The notes under the pieces are model-generated. The model was not told the origin of the DNA and did not search any database. It saw nothing but the letters and a program-made list of their open reading frames with translations. A DNA stretch of 44,516 nt. Origin: Candidatus Bathyarchaeota archaeon (GTDB lineage: Archaea > Thermoproteota > Bathyarchaeia > TCS64). A program made the translations under genes and the position numbers. The stretch covers positions 105,930 through 150,445 of the forward strand of contig JADHWN010000001.1 of assembly GCA_016783455.1 (NCBI GenBank). The letters run 5' to 3'. Positions 24,497-32,718 of this stretch are shown here, in pieces (within the stretch, counting starts at the first letter, position 1; each line of letters starts with the position of its first letter).

Positions 24497-25018
24497 CTAG
24501 ATCACCTCCTCACCCTTCTCACCGAAGAGCTTAACAGCAATGTCTTTTGCTACGTCGATGGGGTCCCTGGCAAACAGCTTCCTGTTCTTACTCATCCTCT
24601 CATGGACGAGCCTCAAAGCATCATACCTCGCTTCGTGGCAGACCTTGACACACTCAGGGTCCCCGTCGCAGAGGTCACAGATGTTGGCTTTATTGTCCCC
24701 TGGGTGAAGGGTTGGGACGTCCCCCGGGCAAGCTTCTATGCACTTTCCGCAGCTAGTGCACGCGTCCCTGTCGACTATAACTGCGGTAGTTTTTTCGTCG
24801 ACGGAAAGGGCATCGACTGGACACGACTCCACGCACGGGTAGTCGTCACACTGGGCGCAGAGATGGGGTACCTCAACACCTGGGAATGGCATGAAGATCC
24901 TGACCCTGCTGGCCTCGGGCCACATCCACCCATCGTGGTGTATGCTACAGGCGAGTTCACACCGCCGGCAGCCAGTACACCTCTCGTAGTCTCTCACAAT
25001 CCAGATGGGATCACTCAT
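24497..25018 (-). CDS. four-cluster [4Fe-4S] ferredoxin subunit of AOR 2
   Basis: 173 aa with sixteen cysteines in four groups: CTGCRRCELAC, CAQCDDYPCVESC, CTSCGKCIEAC and CDLCDGDPECVKVC. This HycB/DmsB-like layout serves electron transfer between a catalytic subunit and ferredoxin or another carrier. The stop codon abuts the GTG of AOR 2, so the two are translationally coupled and very likely form a complex. The start was taken at ATG 25018 (MSDPIWIVRDYERC) with GGTGATAAA just before it; a form 14 codons longer would run close to the AT-rich promoter (~25060-25070). It is encoded first, the catalytic subunit second. Confidence 0.9.
   Translation of the reverse strand: MSDPIWIVRDYERCTGCRRCELACSIHHDGWMWPEASRVRIFMPFPGVEVPHLCAQCDDYPCVESCPVDALSVDEKTTAVIVDRDACTSCGKCIEACPGDVPTLHPGDNKANICDLCDGDPECVKVCHEARYDALRLVHERMSKNRKLFARDPIDVAKDIAVKLFGEKGEEVI
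24500..24510 (-). promoter_or_regulatory. Shine-Dalgarno deciding the GTG start of AOR 2
   Basis: AGGAGGTGATC is an 11-nt perfect complement of the archaeal 16S rRNA 3' end. It lies inside the last codons of the ferredoxin gene, three bases before the GTG at 24496. Confidence 0.8.
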
Positions 25019-25158
25019 TTTATCACCAGAATTCCTGTTATAATCTGATCTGGTAGCCAATAAAATTATTCATTAGAGTATGGAATTCCCGAGTTTTCTG
25101 GTGTTCCAGATAGGACAATAGGGGTCTGAAGGATGTTGTAGATGGATTTATTCCCTCG

Positions 25159-25944
25159 TTAATGCTGCGCGTTTTTTAGATTGTAATAATTTTCCAATAT
25201 CCTGTCTAGAAGTTCTGGTTTTAGCACATAGAGGTTTTTCGCTTCGCCTTTTGGTATGAATATCCTGATAAGATATTGTTTCCCTAATCTGTCAGACGAG
25301 TCGAGATATACTTCTGGTTTTCTAAGCTGTTTATCTTCGCATTTTAAATGGAACTCTTCCAACGCCGGATGTAAGCACTCTTCCATGAGTTTGTTATTGG
25401 TGATAGAGTGGTCGAAGCCAACTGTGAATGTGTATTTAATGAAACCTTCATGCGTGATATTTAATATTCGGCTATTCATCACTAGGGTGTTGGGAACTTT
25501 CAGGAGATTGAATGTGGGCGTGTAGAGGTTTGTGTAGTTGATAGCGATCTCCTCTACCTGACCCTCCAGTTCTCCTATCTTTACGTAATCTTTCACCTTG
25601 AATGGTTGTGATATCAGTACGTAGAAGCCGGCTACGACATTGTTAATTGTCTGACTTGATCCGAAGCCTAGAAATGCTCCGATGAGAGCAGACGTGCCGA
25701 CAAACCACTCTGTCGGAAGCTCCCAGAGCCCGAACAGGAGTGTTGTTGTAGCCATGATGGCTACTACTCTTAAAACCAGCCTGACACCATTCAGGGCATG
25801 TGGTTCGAGTTCGATCCGTTTTCCAGTCCGTGAGATGAACTGACTTAGTAGTTTGTACCCTACTGAAATGATAGCCACTACCGCTGCGCTGGCTATGAGT
25901 TTCTGTTCAATGGGTAACGCGTTCAGTAAATTGGAGAGGTACAT
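25159..25944 (-). CDS. MscS-family small-conductance mechanosensitive channel
   Basis: 261 aa. Three N-terminal helices (KLIASAAVVAIISVGYKLLSQFI, LVLRVVAIMATTTLLFGLW) lead to the pore helix region VGTSALIGAFLGFGSSQTINNVVAGFYVLIS. The MscS beta domain follows (FKVKDYVKIGELEGQVEEIAINYTNLYTPTFNLLKVPNTLVMNSRILNIT, quoted in part as the VEEI/PN motifs), then the alpha/beta C-terminal domain. It releases solutes on hypo-osmotic shock. The gene is clearly more AT-rich than the AOR operon upstream and is probably a separate unit with TATA-like CATATGTATAG before the ATG. Confidence 0.9.
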   Translation of the reverse strand: MYLSNLLNALPIEQKLIASAAVVAIISVGYKLLSQFISRTGKRIELEPHALNGVRLVLRVVAIMATTTLLFGLWELPTEWFVGTSALIGAFLGFGSSQTINNVVAGFYVLISQPFKVKDYVKIGELEGQVEEIAINYTNLYTPTFNLLKVPNTLVMNSRILNITHEGFIKYTFTVGFDHSITNNKLMEECLHPALEEFHLKCEDKQLRKPEVYLDSSDRLGKQYLIRIFIPKGEAKNLYVLKPELLDRILENYYNLKNAQH

Positions 25945-25982
25945 TGTCTAATGTCTATACATATGCACCTCGAAAAATGTTT

Positions 25983-26906
25983 TCATTCACTATCTCTCTT
26001 GACTTGAGATATCTGAGCTCTAATCTGCATAATCAGGTTGGAGAGAAGCCCGAATGTCAGGATCTGGAATCCTGACACCACCAATAACATCGACAATAAG
26101 AATGTGTACGGCATGGAGAATCCCGCCATGGAATTTCCCTGAATCTTCCAAGCGGTTAGGAACATCAAGATTATCACACCCACAATGATCAGAGGCAGCC
26201 CAACATAGGTCGAGACGCGGTTGAGTCTGGCTGAAAGTAAGTCCTCTAGTTTTGTCTGGATCCTTCTCCCCAGCATGGTCCTGCTTGGCCTCTGCTCCTC
26301 AACGATAACAGGGATCTCGACGATGTCCAGCCCTGCGCTGCTCGCTTCCACCAGGAGCTCTGTCTCAAATATCCCACTGGCCGTCGGGACCCTATCCATT
26401 AACTCGAGTATCTTGCTCCTCCTGAAAGCCTTCACACAGGTGGTATCCGTGAACTCCGTATCATACAGGCCCCTCACCATCCCGTGATACGCCCTGCTGG
26501 CTATCCTCCTGGCGGGAGGCCTCCTGTCCAAGTCTCGTGCGAGCCGTTTTGACCCAATCACCGCGTCAAACACATCGAGGAGCCGCACGCTCTGGTGGAT
26601 GAACTCTGCGTCCACGCTGAGGTCTACGGGAAAGTACACGAGTTTCTCGGATCTGGCGTAGTTGAAGCCTGCTTTGAGGGCTTCAGAGAGGTTCGCCTCC
26701 GGTAGCTCCAGATACCTCACGTTTTCTCTTTCCTCCGCGAGTAACATGGCAATATTCTTCGAGTCATCGCTGCTCCCGTTCTCGCAGAGGATGATCTCAT
26801 GGCGAGGCAGCCTCTCCTCTAGATAGTTGCTGAGATACTCGATGTTCTCTCTGAGTATCCTTGCCTCATTGTGTATGGGCACTACCACGCTAGCTTCAGG
26901 TTCCAT
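25983..26906 (-). CDS. family 2 glycosyltransferase with C-terminal membrane helices (DPM1/GtrB-like)
   Basis: 307 aa. The GT-A domain starts MEPEASVVVPIHNEARIL and has the nucleotide-sugar motifs ILCENGSSDDS and VYFPVDLSVDAEF (DxD replaced by DLSVD), then TTCVKAFRRSKI. Two C-terminal transmembrane helices (~240-260 and 280-302) anchor it. Relatives transfer glucose or mannose to dolichyl phosphate. The start at 26906 is chosen over 26969 because homology begins there, and a TATA-like TTTTATTTA (~26968-26977) overlaps the longer start. It is divergent from the GT4 gene, from which it is parted by only ~120 bp. Confidence 0.82.
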   Translation of the reverse strand: MEPEASVVVPIHNEARILRENIEYLSNYLEERLPRHEIILCENGSSDDSKNIAMLLAEERENVRYLELPEANLSEALKAGFNYARSEKLVYFPVDLSVDAEFIHQSVRLLDVFDAVIGSKRLARDLDRRPPARRIASRAYHGMVRGLYDTEFTDTTCVKAFRRSKILELMDRVPTASGIFETELLVEASSAGLDIVEIPVIVEEQRPSRTMLGRRIQTKLEDLLSARLNRVSTYVGLPLIIVGVIILMFLTAWKIQGNSMAGFSMPYTFLLSMLLVVSGFQILTFGLLSNLIMQIRAQISQVKRDSE

Positions 26907-27029
26907 GCAGCAATCCCAACGCCAGAGATCCAGGATAGATGGGTCGCAGAACCATATTTGACATTCCATAAATAAAAGTTTTATTTGTATATAACGTTCT
27001 AATTTACAAGGGCTTCCCTTGGGATCTAA

Positions 27030-28151
27030 ATGAAGGTCTGCCTAGTCTCACCCGAGATCTTCTCAGGAGGATATCACGGAGGCTTCGGGTTCCTAACCCG
27101 TACGCTGGGGAGAGGACTCGTCCAGAGGGGACACAAGGTCTCGGTCGTCACAGTCCGCAGAGGAACACAGGAGGAGTACGAAGAACTCGACGGGATGACG
27201 GTACACGCATTCCCAACACACGGAGGCGGACTCCATGCCCTACGCGCCCTCCTCTCACGACTGAACTCACTCGAATACTACCGCAAAGTCGACGCCGACG
27301 TCTACCACAGCCAGGCCATCAGCTACAACACCTATGCGGCGCAGAGAGCCGTACCCGAAAGGAAACACGTCATCACCTTCCAGGACCCCTTCGACCTCCA
27401 CGAGTGGACCAGGCTATCCCAGGTAGACCCGAAGGTCAGGCTGACGATCCCCTTCAGAACGAGGCTCGTATTAGAGAACGCGCTGCTTTCCCAGGCCTGC
27501 AGGAGAGCTGATGCCATGTACGCCCAGGCCAAATTTCTCATCCCGAAGTCCAAGAGGCTGTACCGTCTGAAGAGCGACATCTCGTTCCTCCCTAACCCCG
27601 TCGACGTACCCTCGGGGAAGATGCAGAAGACGAGCACGCCCACCGTCTGCTTCCTGGGACGCTGGGACCCCCAAAAGCGCGTCGAACGTTTCATGGAGCT
27701 TGCCCCCATATTCCCGGACGTCGATTTCGTGGCCATGGGACTCGGCCACGACCTCCAGGCGGATGCACTACTCAGGGAGAAGTACGACGGCATCTCGAAC
27801 CTGTACCTCACCGGATTCGTCTCCGAGGAGGAGAAATCCCGGATCCTTGAGAGGAGCTGGGCAATAGTGAACACCAGCATCAGGGAGGCCCTCCCCGTCT
27901 CCTTCCTAGAGGCCCTGGCCCATGAGACTCCCATAATAAGCGGCGAGAACCCCGATGACCTAACTTCGGCCTTCGGATACCACGTCGTTGATGACGACTA
28001 CGCGGCGGGGTTGCGTTGGATGCAGGGGGATGAGGGTTGGTTTGAGAGGGGGCGGCGGGGCAGGAGGTATGTCGAGGAGGTTCACGAGGCTGGTGCCGTC
28101 GTCGACCGCCACATCGAGATCTACAGGGGTCTATTGGAACAGGGTAGATGA
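27030..28151 (+). CDS. GT4-family glycosyltransferase
   Basis: 373 aa GT-B enzyme. The N-terminal Rossmann domain is MKVCLVSPEIFSGGYHGGFG; the acceptor domain includes DVYHSQAISYNTYAAQ. The donor domain is marked by TPTVCFLGRWDPQKRVERF and the retaining-GT4 motif EALPVSFLEALAHETPII (E-x7-E). The substrate is probably a lipid-linked or surface glycan given the neighbours. A TATA-like CTAATTTAC near 27000 gives a leaderless ATG. Codon usage changes inside the gene: the first 60 codons have ~32% G/T in third position, the last 56 ~64%, with the switch near 27.96 kb. Confidence 0.88.
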   Translation: MKVCLVSPEIFSGGYHGGFGFLTRTLGRGLVQRGHKVSVVTVRRGTQEEYEELDGMTVHAFPTHGGGLHALRALLSRLNSLEYYRKVDADVYHSQAISYNTYAAQRAVPERKHVITFQDPFDLHEWTRLSQVDPKVRLTIPFRTRLVLENALLSQACRRADAMYAQAKFLIPKSKRLYRLKSDISFLPNPVDVPSGKMQKTSTPTVCFLGRWDPQKRVERFMELAPIFPDVDFVAMGLGHDLQADALLREKYDGISNLYLTGFVSEEEKSRILERSWAIVNTSIREALPVSFLEALAHETPIISGENPDDLTSAFGYHVVDDDYAAGLRWMQGDEGWFERGRRGRRYVEEVHEAGAVVDRHIEIYRGLLEQGR

Positions 28152-28166
28152 GTGGAGTAGGGGTCT

Positions 28167-29333
28167 TTGAGGTTCGTCGTGTTCGGTGGTTGGTTCGGCT
28201 CGGGGAACCTGGGGGATGACGCGATCTTGATAGGGCTGCGAAGGGTGTTGGAGCGCGTTTTCCCAAGGGTTGAGATCGTTACCCTTTCGACCGATCCTGC
28301 TCATACCCGGAGGGTCTGCGGTGTCGGTGCCAAACGGCTGATGAGCGCGCGAGGCCTGTTCAGACGTGGTGATGACTCGCTCTCTGCCTATCTACAGGCG
28401 TTCATGGACGCCGACGCATGCGTCGTGAGCGGGGGGACACCCATCTACGATTACGGTCATCTATCCAGGGGGTTCCATTTCGGGCTTCCCAAGATCACCA
28501 AGACATCTCTGATCTGTTTCGGTGTAGGCGTAAAGTCGATCGAGTCCATGATGGGAGCCTCGTCGGTCAGGATGCTGCTCCAGGGAGCTCGTCTCGTGTC
28601 GACGAGGGATGCTCTGTCCAGAGATGAGCTGGTCAGGCTAGGGGTCGGTGGTCGGATATCCGTCACAGGGGATTCGGGCCTCTTCCTTGAGCCAGCTGAG
28701 CGTGAGGATGCACTGAGATTGTTGACCGAGAGCGGCGTAGATACATCGAGACCCATGACAGCTATCTGCCCAAGATTCCTGTCGACCCAGCATCGTCGGC
28801 ACTACCATGACCCCCTCTCATCCGTCGAGGTCTCCCGCATCCGTCGGGGCGTCGCTGGGGTCGCTGATCATCTGTTACACATGGGGTTCGAGGTCGTTTT
28901 TCTCCCGTTTCACAGGGGTTCCGTCGATGATGACCTTGCGGAGATCAGGGCGATTGTTTCGCTGATGCATAGGTCCGACCCGAAGATAGTAAAGAGAGAT
29001 CTCCTTCCTGGTGAGACGATGTCCGTCCTTGGGTGCATGAAGTTGGTCTTCGGGTTGAGGCTCCATTCGCTGATATTCGCGGCGTCTCTAGGGATTCCCG
29101 TGGTGGGGGTAAACTACGACTCTAAGATCAGGGGATTTATGGATCTCGCTGGCGCTAGGGAGTGCCTGTGTGAGGTATACGGTGAGCCTAGATCCTGGGT
29201 TGAGGTTGTGGACACGGTTCTGGATGATGGCGGGGTTATGGGGCGTGTTATCTCCCGTTCCTGTGGGGGGATGAGGGCCAGGGTTCTCGATGAGGCTGGG
29301 AGGATGAGGGATCTCCTGAAAGCCGGGTACTGA
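28167..29333 (+). CDS. polysaccharide pyruvyl transferase family protein (CsaB/WcaK-like)
   Basis: 388 aa. PF04230 signatures: FVVFGGWFGSGNLGDDAI at the start, ACVVSGGTPIYDY, LVSTRDALSRDELVRLG, VTGDSGLFL, and near the C-end LGCMKLVFGLRLHSLIFAASLGIPVVGVNYDSK. Members add pyruvate ketals to sugars of surface glycans from phosphoenolpyruvate. Start codon TTG, 15 bp after the GT4 stop, so the two genes form a unit. Third positions are strongly G/T-biased throughout, unlike the front of the GT4 gene. Confidence 0.85.
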   Translation: MRFVVFGGWFGSGNLGDDAILIGLRRVLERVFPRVEIVTLSTDPAHTRRVCGVGAKRLMSARGLFRRGDDSLSAYLQAFMDADACVVSGGTPIYDYGHLSRGFHFGLPKITKTSLICFGVGVKSIESMMGASSVRMLLQGARLVSTRDALSRDELVRLGVGGRISVTGDSGLFLEPAEREDALRLLTESGVDTSRPMTAICPRFLSTQHRRHYHDPLSSVEVSRIRRGVAGVADHLLHMGFEVVFLPFHRGSVDDDLAEIRAIVSLMHRSDPKIVKRDLLPGETMSVLGCMKLVFGLRLHSLIFAASLGIPVVGVNYDSKIRGFMDLAGARECLCEVYGEPRSWVEVVDTVLDDGGVMGRVISRSCGGMRARVLDEAGRMRDLLKAGY

Positions 29334-29338
29334 TGCCT

Positions 29339-31072
29339 TCACCATCCGATCGCGTACGGGGCGCCTGTCCGGGGGGAGGCCCCTCCATACATGACCCCGG
29401 TCTCCGGGTCGTATCTGATGGCGAGGCATCTGCCGTGGCTCCAGGGTGGGCTGACGATGACCTCATGTCCCTTCTCTCGCAGCGCCTCTATCGTGTCAGA
29501 GGATATGCGGGGCTCGGCGTACACCCTTCCCGGGAATACGGCGTGGGGCCAGAACGAGCCGGGGAAGTGGCTGGAGTGGACTGTGGGCTGGTCCAGGGCC
29601 AACTGGACGTTCATGCCGAAGTCGATGTGGTTGAGGAAGAACTGGAGGCTCCACTGGTCCTGCCTGTCCCCTCCGGGGGTCCCGAAGACCATGTAGGGCT
29701 CGCCGGCCCTCATGACGAGGCTGGGGGTGAGGGTCGTGCTTGGCTTCTTCCCGGGCTCTAGCTTCTCGACGTGGTCGTGGTCGAGGTGGAGCATCATGCC
29801 CCTGGTGCCCATGGGGAAGCCGAGGCCCGGGATGACGGGGCTGGTCCTTATCCATCCTCCGCTGGGCGTCGCCGATATCATGTTCCCTGTGCTGTCCACG
29901 GCGTCCAGGTGGACCGTGTCTCCCTCCTCGTCGCCTCCCTCAGGCCCCTCCTCCATCCTGATAGGGGTCATTCCCCCTGGCCTCAGCTCCATCGATGCCC
30001 TGTCGGGGTCTATGAGCTCCTTCCGCTCGTAAGCGTACCTCTTGGAGATAAGCCTCTTGAGGGGGACCTCAGCGTAGTCGGGGTCTGCGTAGTACTGCTC
30101 CCTGTCGGCGAAGGCGAGCTTGGCGCACTCGATGTATGTGTGGAGGTACTCGGTGCTGTTGTGGCCCATGGTTTCGAGGTCGTAGCCCTCGAGGAGATTG
30201 AGCTGCTGGAGCATGACGGGGCCCTGGGTCCATGTGTCGCATTTATGGACGTCGTAGCCCCTGTAGTTGACGGTGACGGGGTCCTCGAACCTCGCCCGGT
30301 AGTTGGCAAAGTCGTCCAGGGTCATCAGGCCGTGGTGTTCCTGGTCGTAGACGTCCCTGCATTTGTACGTCTGCATGAAGTCGATGATCGCATTTGCTAT
30401 GGGTCCCCTGTAGAAGAAGTCTCTCGCCGCGTCTATTCCTGCGGATCTTCCTGCTTTCTTGCCTAGCCTCTCTGCCTCTGCGACCATTGTGAATGTCTGA
30501 GCCCAGTCGGGGTTCCTCAGTATCTGTCCTATCTTAGGGACCTTTCCGTCTGGGAGGTAGAGTTCGGCGGAGGTCGGCCACTCCTTGAGGTATCTCTCGG
30601 CGAAGTCCATGAGCCTGCTTCGTAGGGTCTGATATACGGGGAATCCCTCGGAGGCGAGACGGATGGCGGGCTCCATCACTCTGCCTAGGCTCATTGTGCC
30701 GTACTCGTCGAGGAGGGTCAGCCAGGCGTCGAAGCTTCCGGGTACCACGGCTGGGGTGAAGCCGTCCTCTGGTATGAGGGGGTATCCGTGGTCCTCGAAC
30801 CAGCCTATTGTTGCGGCGGCAGGCATGGGGCCCTGGCCGTTGACTGCGATGACCTTCTCCTCGTCGGCGAGGTAGACGAGGATGGGGGTCTCCCCGGTGA
30901 TGCCTATGATGTATGGTTTGAGCACCGTGAGGCAGAAGAACATGGTGGCCCCGGCGTCGATGGCGTTGCCCCCTTGCTTGAGGGCGTGGTGGCCTGCCTC
31001 CGAGGCGAGGTAGTGGGAGGATGTGACCATTCCGTGGGTGCCCATGACGACGGGGCGGGTTGTGAAAGCCAT
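29339..31072 (-). CDS. ggt: gamma-glutamyltransferase family protein
   Basis: 577 aa, full-length GGT (N-terminal nucleophile hydrolase). The large-subunit start is MVTSSHYLASEAGHHALKQGGNAIDA. The autoprocessing site is the Thr in EEGDTVHLDAVDSTGN (~residue 386), which would become the catalytic N-terminal Thr; TPSGG and the late GTPGGD line the active site. No signal peptide, so a cytoplasmic enzyme, unlike most bacterial GGTs. It would hydrolyse or transfer gamma-glutamyl groups, or act as a cephalosporin-acylase-like amidase. A TATA box (CTATATATTTACGG region, 31097-31110) sits at leaderless distance from the ATG. Convergent with the pyruvyl-transferase gene, 5 bp apart. Confidence 0.9.
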   Translation of the reverse strand: MAFTTRPVVMGTHGMVTSSHYLASEAGHHALKQGGNAIDAGATMFFCLTVLKPYIIGITGETPILVYLADEEKVIAVNGQGPMPAAATIGWFEDHGYPLIPEDGFTPAVVPGSFDAWLTLLDEYGTMSLGRVMEPAIRLASEGFPVYQTLRSRLMDFAERYLKEWPTSAELYLPDGKVPKIGQILRNPDWAQTFTMVAEAERLGKKAGRSAGIDAARDFFYRGPIANAIIDFMQTYKCRDVYDQEHHGLMTLDDFANYRARFEDPVTVNYRGYDVHKCDTWTQGPVMLQQLNLLEGYDLETMGHNSTEYLHTYIECAKLAFADREQYYADPDYAEVPLKRLISKRYAYERKELIDPDRASMELRPGGMTPIRMEEGPEGGDEEGDTVHLDAVDSTGNMISATPSGGWIRTSPVIPGLGFPMGTRGMMLHLDHDHVEKLEPGKKPSTTLTPSLVMRAGEPYMVFGTPGGDRQDQWSLQFFLNHIDFGMNVQLALDQPTVHSSHFPGSFWPHAVFPGRVYAEPRISSDTIEALREKGHEVIVSPPWSHGRCLAIRYDPETGVMYGGASPRTGAPYAIGW

Positions 31073-31165
31073 CGTTATCCTGACGAGTTAGGAGGAAGCC
31101 CTATATATTTACGGTCGTATGGGGAAGCGTTTTCTTCTCCGGTGTTAATGGGATAGGGGGTCCGT

Positions 31166-31888
31166 TTGTCTCAGGTTGAGGGGAGGAACCCGGTTCTAGA
31201 GGCCGTCCGAGGGCGGCTGGCGGATCGGGTTCTGGTTGGTGAGGATTCGAAGAACGCTCGCAAGATCGAGGAGATAGTCGACCTCGCTCAGAGAGCGGGT
31301 ATACGTGTTGAGTTCGTGCCCCGTCGTGAGCTTGACAGGATCTCGGAGACAAAGCACCATCAGGGGGTCATCGCGTTCATCGTTCGCCCCTCTTTCACCT
31401 CAATTGAGGAGATCCTTTCTGGGGTTGAGGGGGATGTCTGCGTCGTCGTCTTGGACAGGGTGCAGGATCCCATGAACCTGGGGTCCGTGCTGAGGACGGC
31501 TGAGGCGACGGGGGTGAACGCCATCGTTGTCCCCAGGAGGGGGGGTGTGGGTCTCACGTCGACTGTCCGGAGGGCTGCGATGGGCGGGGATGTCTATGTG
31601 CCTGTCGTGAGGGAGAGGCCTTTCCGGGTGTTGAAGTCCCTGAGGGAGGAGGGGGTCAGGGTCGTGGGCGTTGATCCCGGTGGGGGGGTTGACTACTATG
31701 ATGAGCGGTTGACGGGGTCAGTCGCGTTTGTCCTCGGCGGCGAGGGGGGCGGTCTCAGCCAGCAGATGCTGGATAAGTGTGATGTGGTGGTCCGGATCCC
31801 CATGTCTGGGCGTCTGGACTCACTGAATGTGGGGGTCGCTGCCGCTGTGGTGCTGTATGAGCGTGTGCGGCAGCTGTCTGGTTCCTGA
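31166..31888 (+). CDS. TrmH/SpoU-family RNA 2'-O-methyltransferase (RlmB-like)
   Basis: 240 aa. An N-terminal substrate-binding domain (EGRNPVLEAVRGRLADRVLV...HHQGVIAFI) is followed by the SPOUT knot. Motif 1 is VVVLDRVQDPMNLGSVLRTAEATG, motif 2 VAFVLGGEGGGLS, motif 3 VVRIPMSGRLDSLNVGVAAAVVLYE. All three carry the residues that bind S-adenosylmethionine and RNA ribose. The closest named type is RlmB, which methylates G2251 of 23S rRNA in bacteria; the archaeal target is unproven. Start codon TTG, with TATA-like GTGTTAATGGG at ~31140-31150. Divergent from the GGT gene. Confidence 0.9.
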   Translation: MSQVEGRNPVLEAVRGRLADRVLVGEDSKNARKIEEIVDLAQRAGIRVEFVPRRELDRISETKHHQGVIAFIVRPSFTSIEEILSGVEGDVCVVVLDRVQDPMNLGSVLRTAEATGVNAIVVPRRGGVGLTSTVRRAAMGGDVYVPVVRERPFRVLKSLREEGVRVVGVDPGGGVDYYDERLTGSVAFVLGGEGGGLSQQMLDKCDVVVRIPMSGRLDSLNVGVAAAVVLYERVRQLSGS

Positions 31889-31913
31889 GCTGCGTCGGAG
31901 AAAAAGGGGAGAG

Positions 31914-32549
31914 CTACCTTTCGAGGCTGAATACGTGTACCTCTGTCGTCTCCGGCAGGGTGTCGTGGGTGTATGTGGCCTCGTTGCCCCCTATGCGTCT
32001 GTGGGGCTTGTCTCTGATGAAGTCGTCGACCTCTGGTAGCTGGAACCAGGGGAAGATGATGCCCGGGGTGTTGTAGTGCATGGGCATCACCACCTTGGGG
32101 TTTAGCTTGGCTATGTTCTCCTCGGCTCTTCCGGGTTCCCGTCCTATGCCCTGCATGAGGATGTCGACGTGTCCCATCTCCTTGAGGTGTCTCTCGGTGA
32201 GGGGGTGACCGAGGTCTCCCATATGGGCGAACCTGATGGAGTCGATCTCGATTACGAATATTGTGTTGGGGCCGAGGCGGGCTCCTTTTGCGTCGTCGTG
32301 GTATGCCTTGACTCCGGTGATGGTGGCTCCCTTGATCTGGGTGTGGGTGGGCTCTTCGAGGATGGTGGCGTCTGAGAACAGGTGTCTGCCGCTTGCGTGG
32401 TCTTCGTGGGGGTGGGAGATTGTGACGATGTCTGGTTGGGAGTCTGGGGTTGGTAGTCCGAGGGAGGGGCCGTCGTGGGGGTCTGTGAGGATAGTGGTTG
32501 TGTTCTGTATCTGGTAGCAGCAGTGGCCGAACCATTTGACGGTGACCAT
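31914..32549 (-). CDS. metallo-beta-lactamase-fold hydrolase (UlaG-like)
   Basis: 211 aa. It begins MVTVKWFGHCCYQIQNTTTILTDPHDGPS, then the metal motif TISHPHEDHASG (HxHxDH appears as HPHEDH), TITGVKAYHDD, HMGDLGHPLTERHLKEMG and VVMPMHYNTPG. This is the small L-ascorbate-6-phosphate-lactonase-like (UlaG) branch; archaeal members are of unknown substrate. TTTATAAA at ~32577-32584 is a strong TATA box ~30 nt before the ATG and, being nearly palindromic, may also fire the other way toward the repeat at 32601. Confidence 0.87.
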   Translation of the reverse strand: MVTVKWFGHCCYQIQNTTTILTDPHDGPSLGLPTPDSQPDIVTISHPHEDHASGRHLFSDATILEEPTHTQIKGATITGVKAYHDDAKGARLGPNTIFVIEIDSIRFAHMGDLGHPLTERHLKEMGHVDILMQGIGREPGRAEENIAKLNPKVVMPMHYNTPGIIFPWFQLPEVDDFIRDKPHRRIGGNEATYTHDTLPETTEVHVFSLER

Positions 32550-32600
32550 GTTTATCTTGGTGGTATTTGGGTCAGGATTTTATAAAGGTCTGCCGGGTTG

Positions 32601-32622
32601 TGCGGCTGGCTTAGGATAAGGG
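32601..32622 (+). repeat. partial third copy of the repeated element's head
   Basis: 22 nt identical to 22310-22331 (GCGGCTGGCTTAGGATAAGG core) in the 170-bp gap between the MBL gene and the zinc-ribbon gene. Similarity stops after this head, but the following G/T-rich sequence repeats GGATAAGGGGTTTGG once more at ~32647. A TATA-like TTTATAAA lies ~20 nt upstream. Confidence 0.6.
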
Positions 32623-32718
32623 TTTGGGGGCGTGTCTGTGGGTGGGGATAAGGGGTTTGGCGTTGGGTCTTCCGTGTGAATGCGGTGGGGTCTGCTGTGC
32701 TGGGTTCACTGTTCTGGT

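Noticed and set aside
31166-31888. TrmH gene as a sign of bacterial contamination
   Set aside because: SPOUT methyltransferases occur in archaea too, and the gene shares the G/T-biased codon use of its neighbours.
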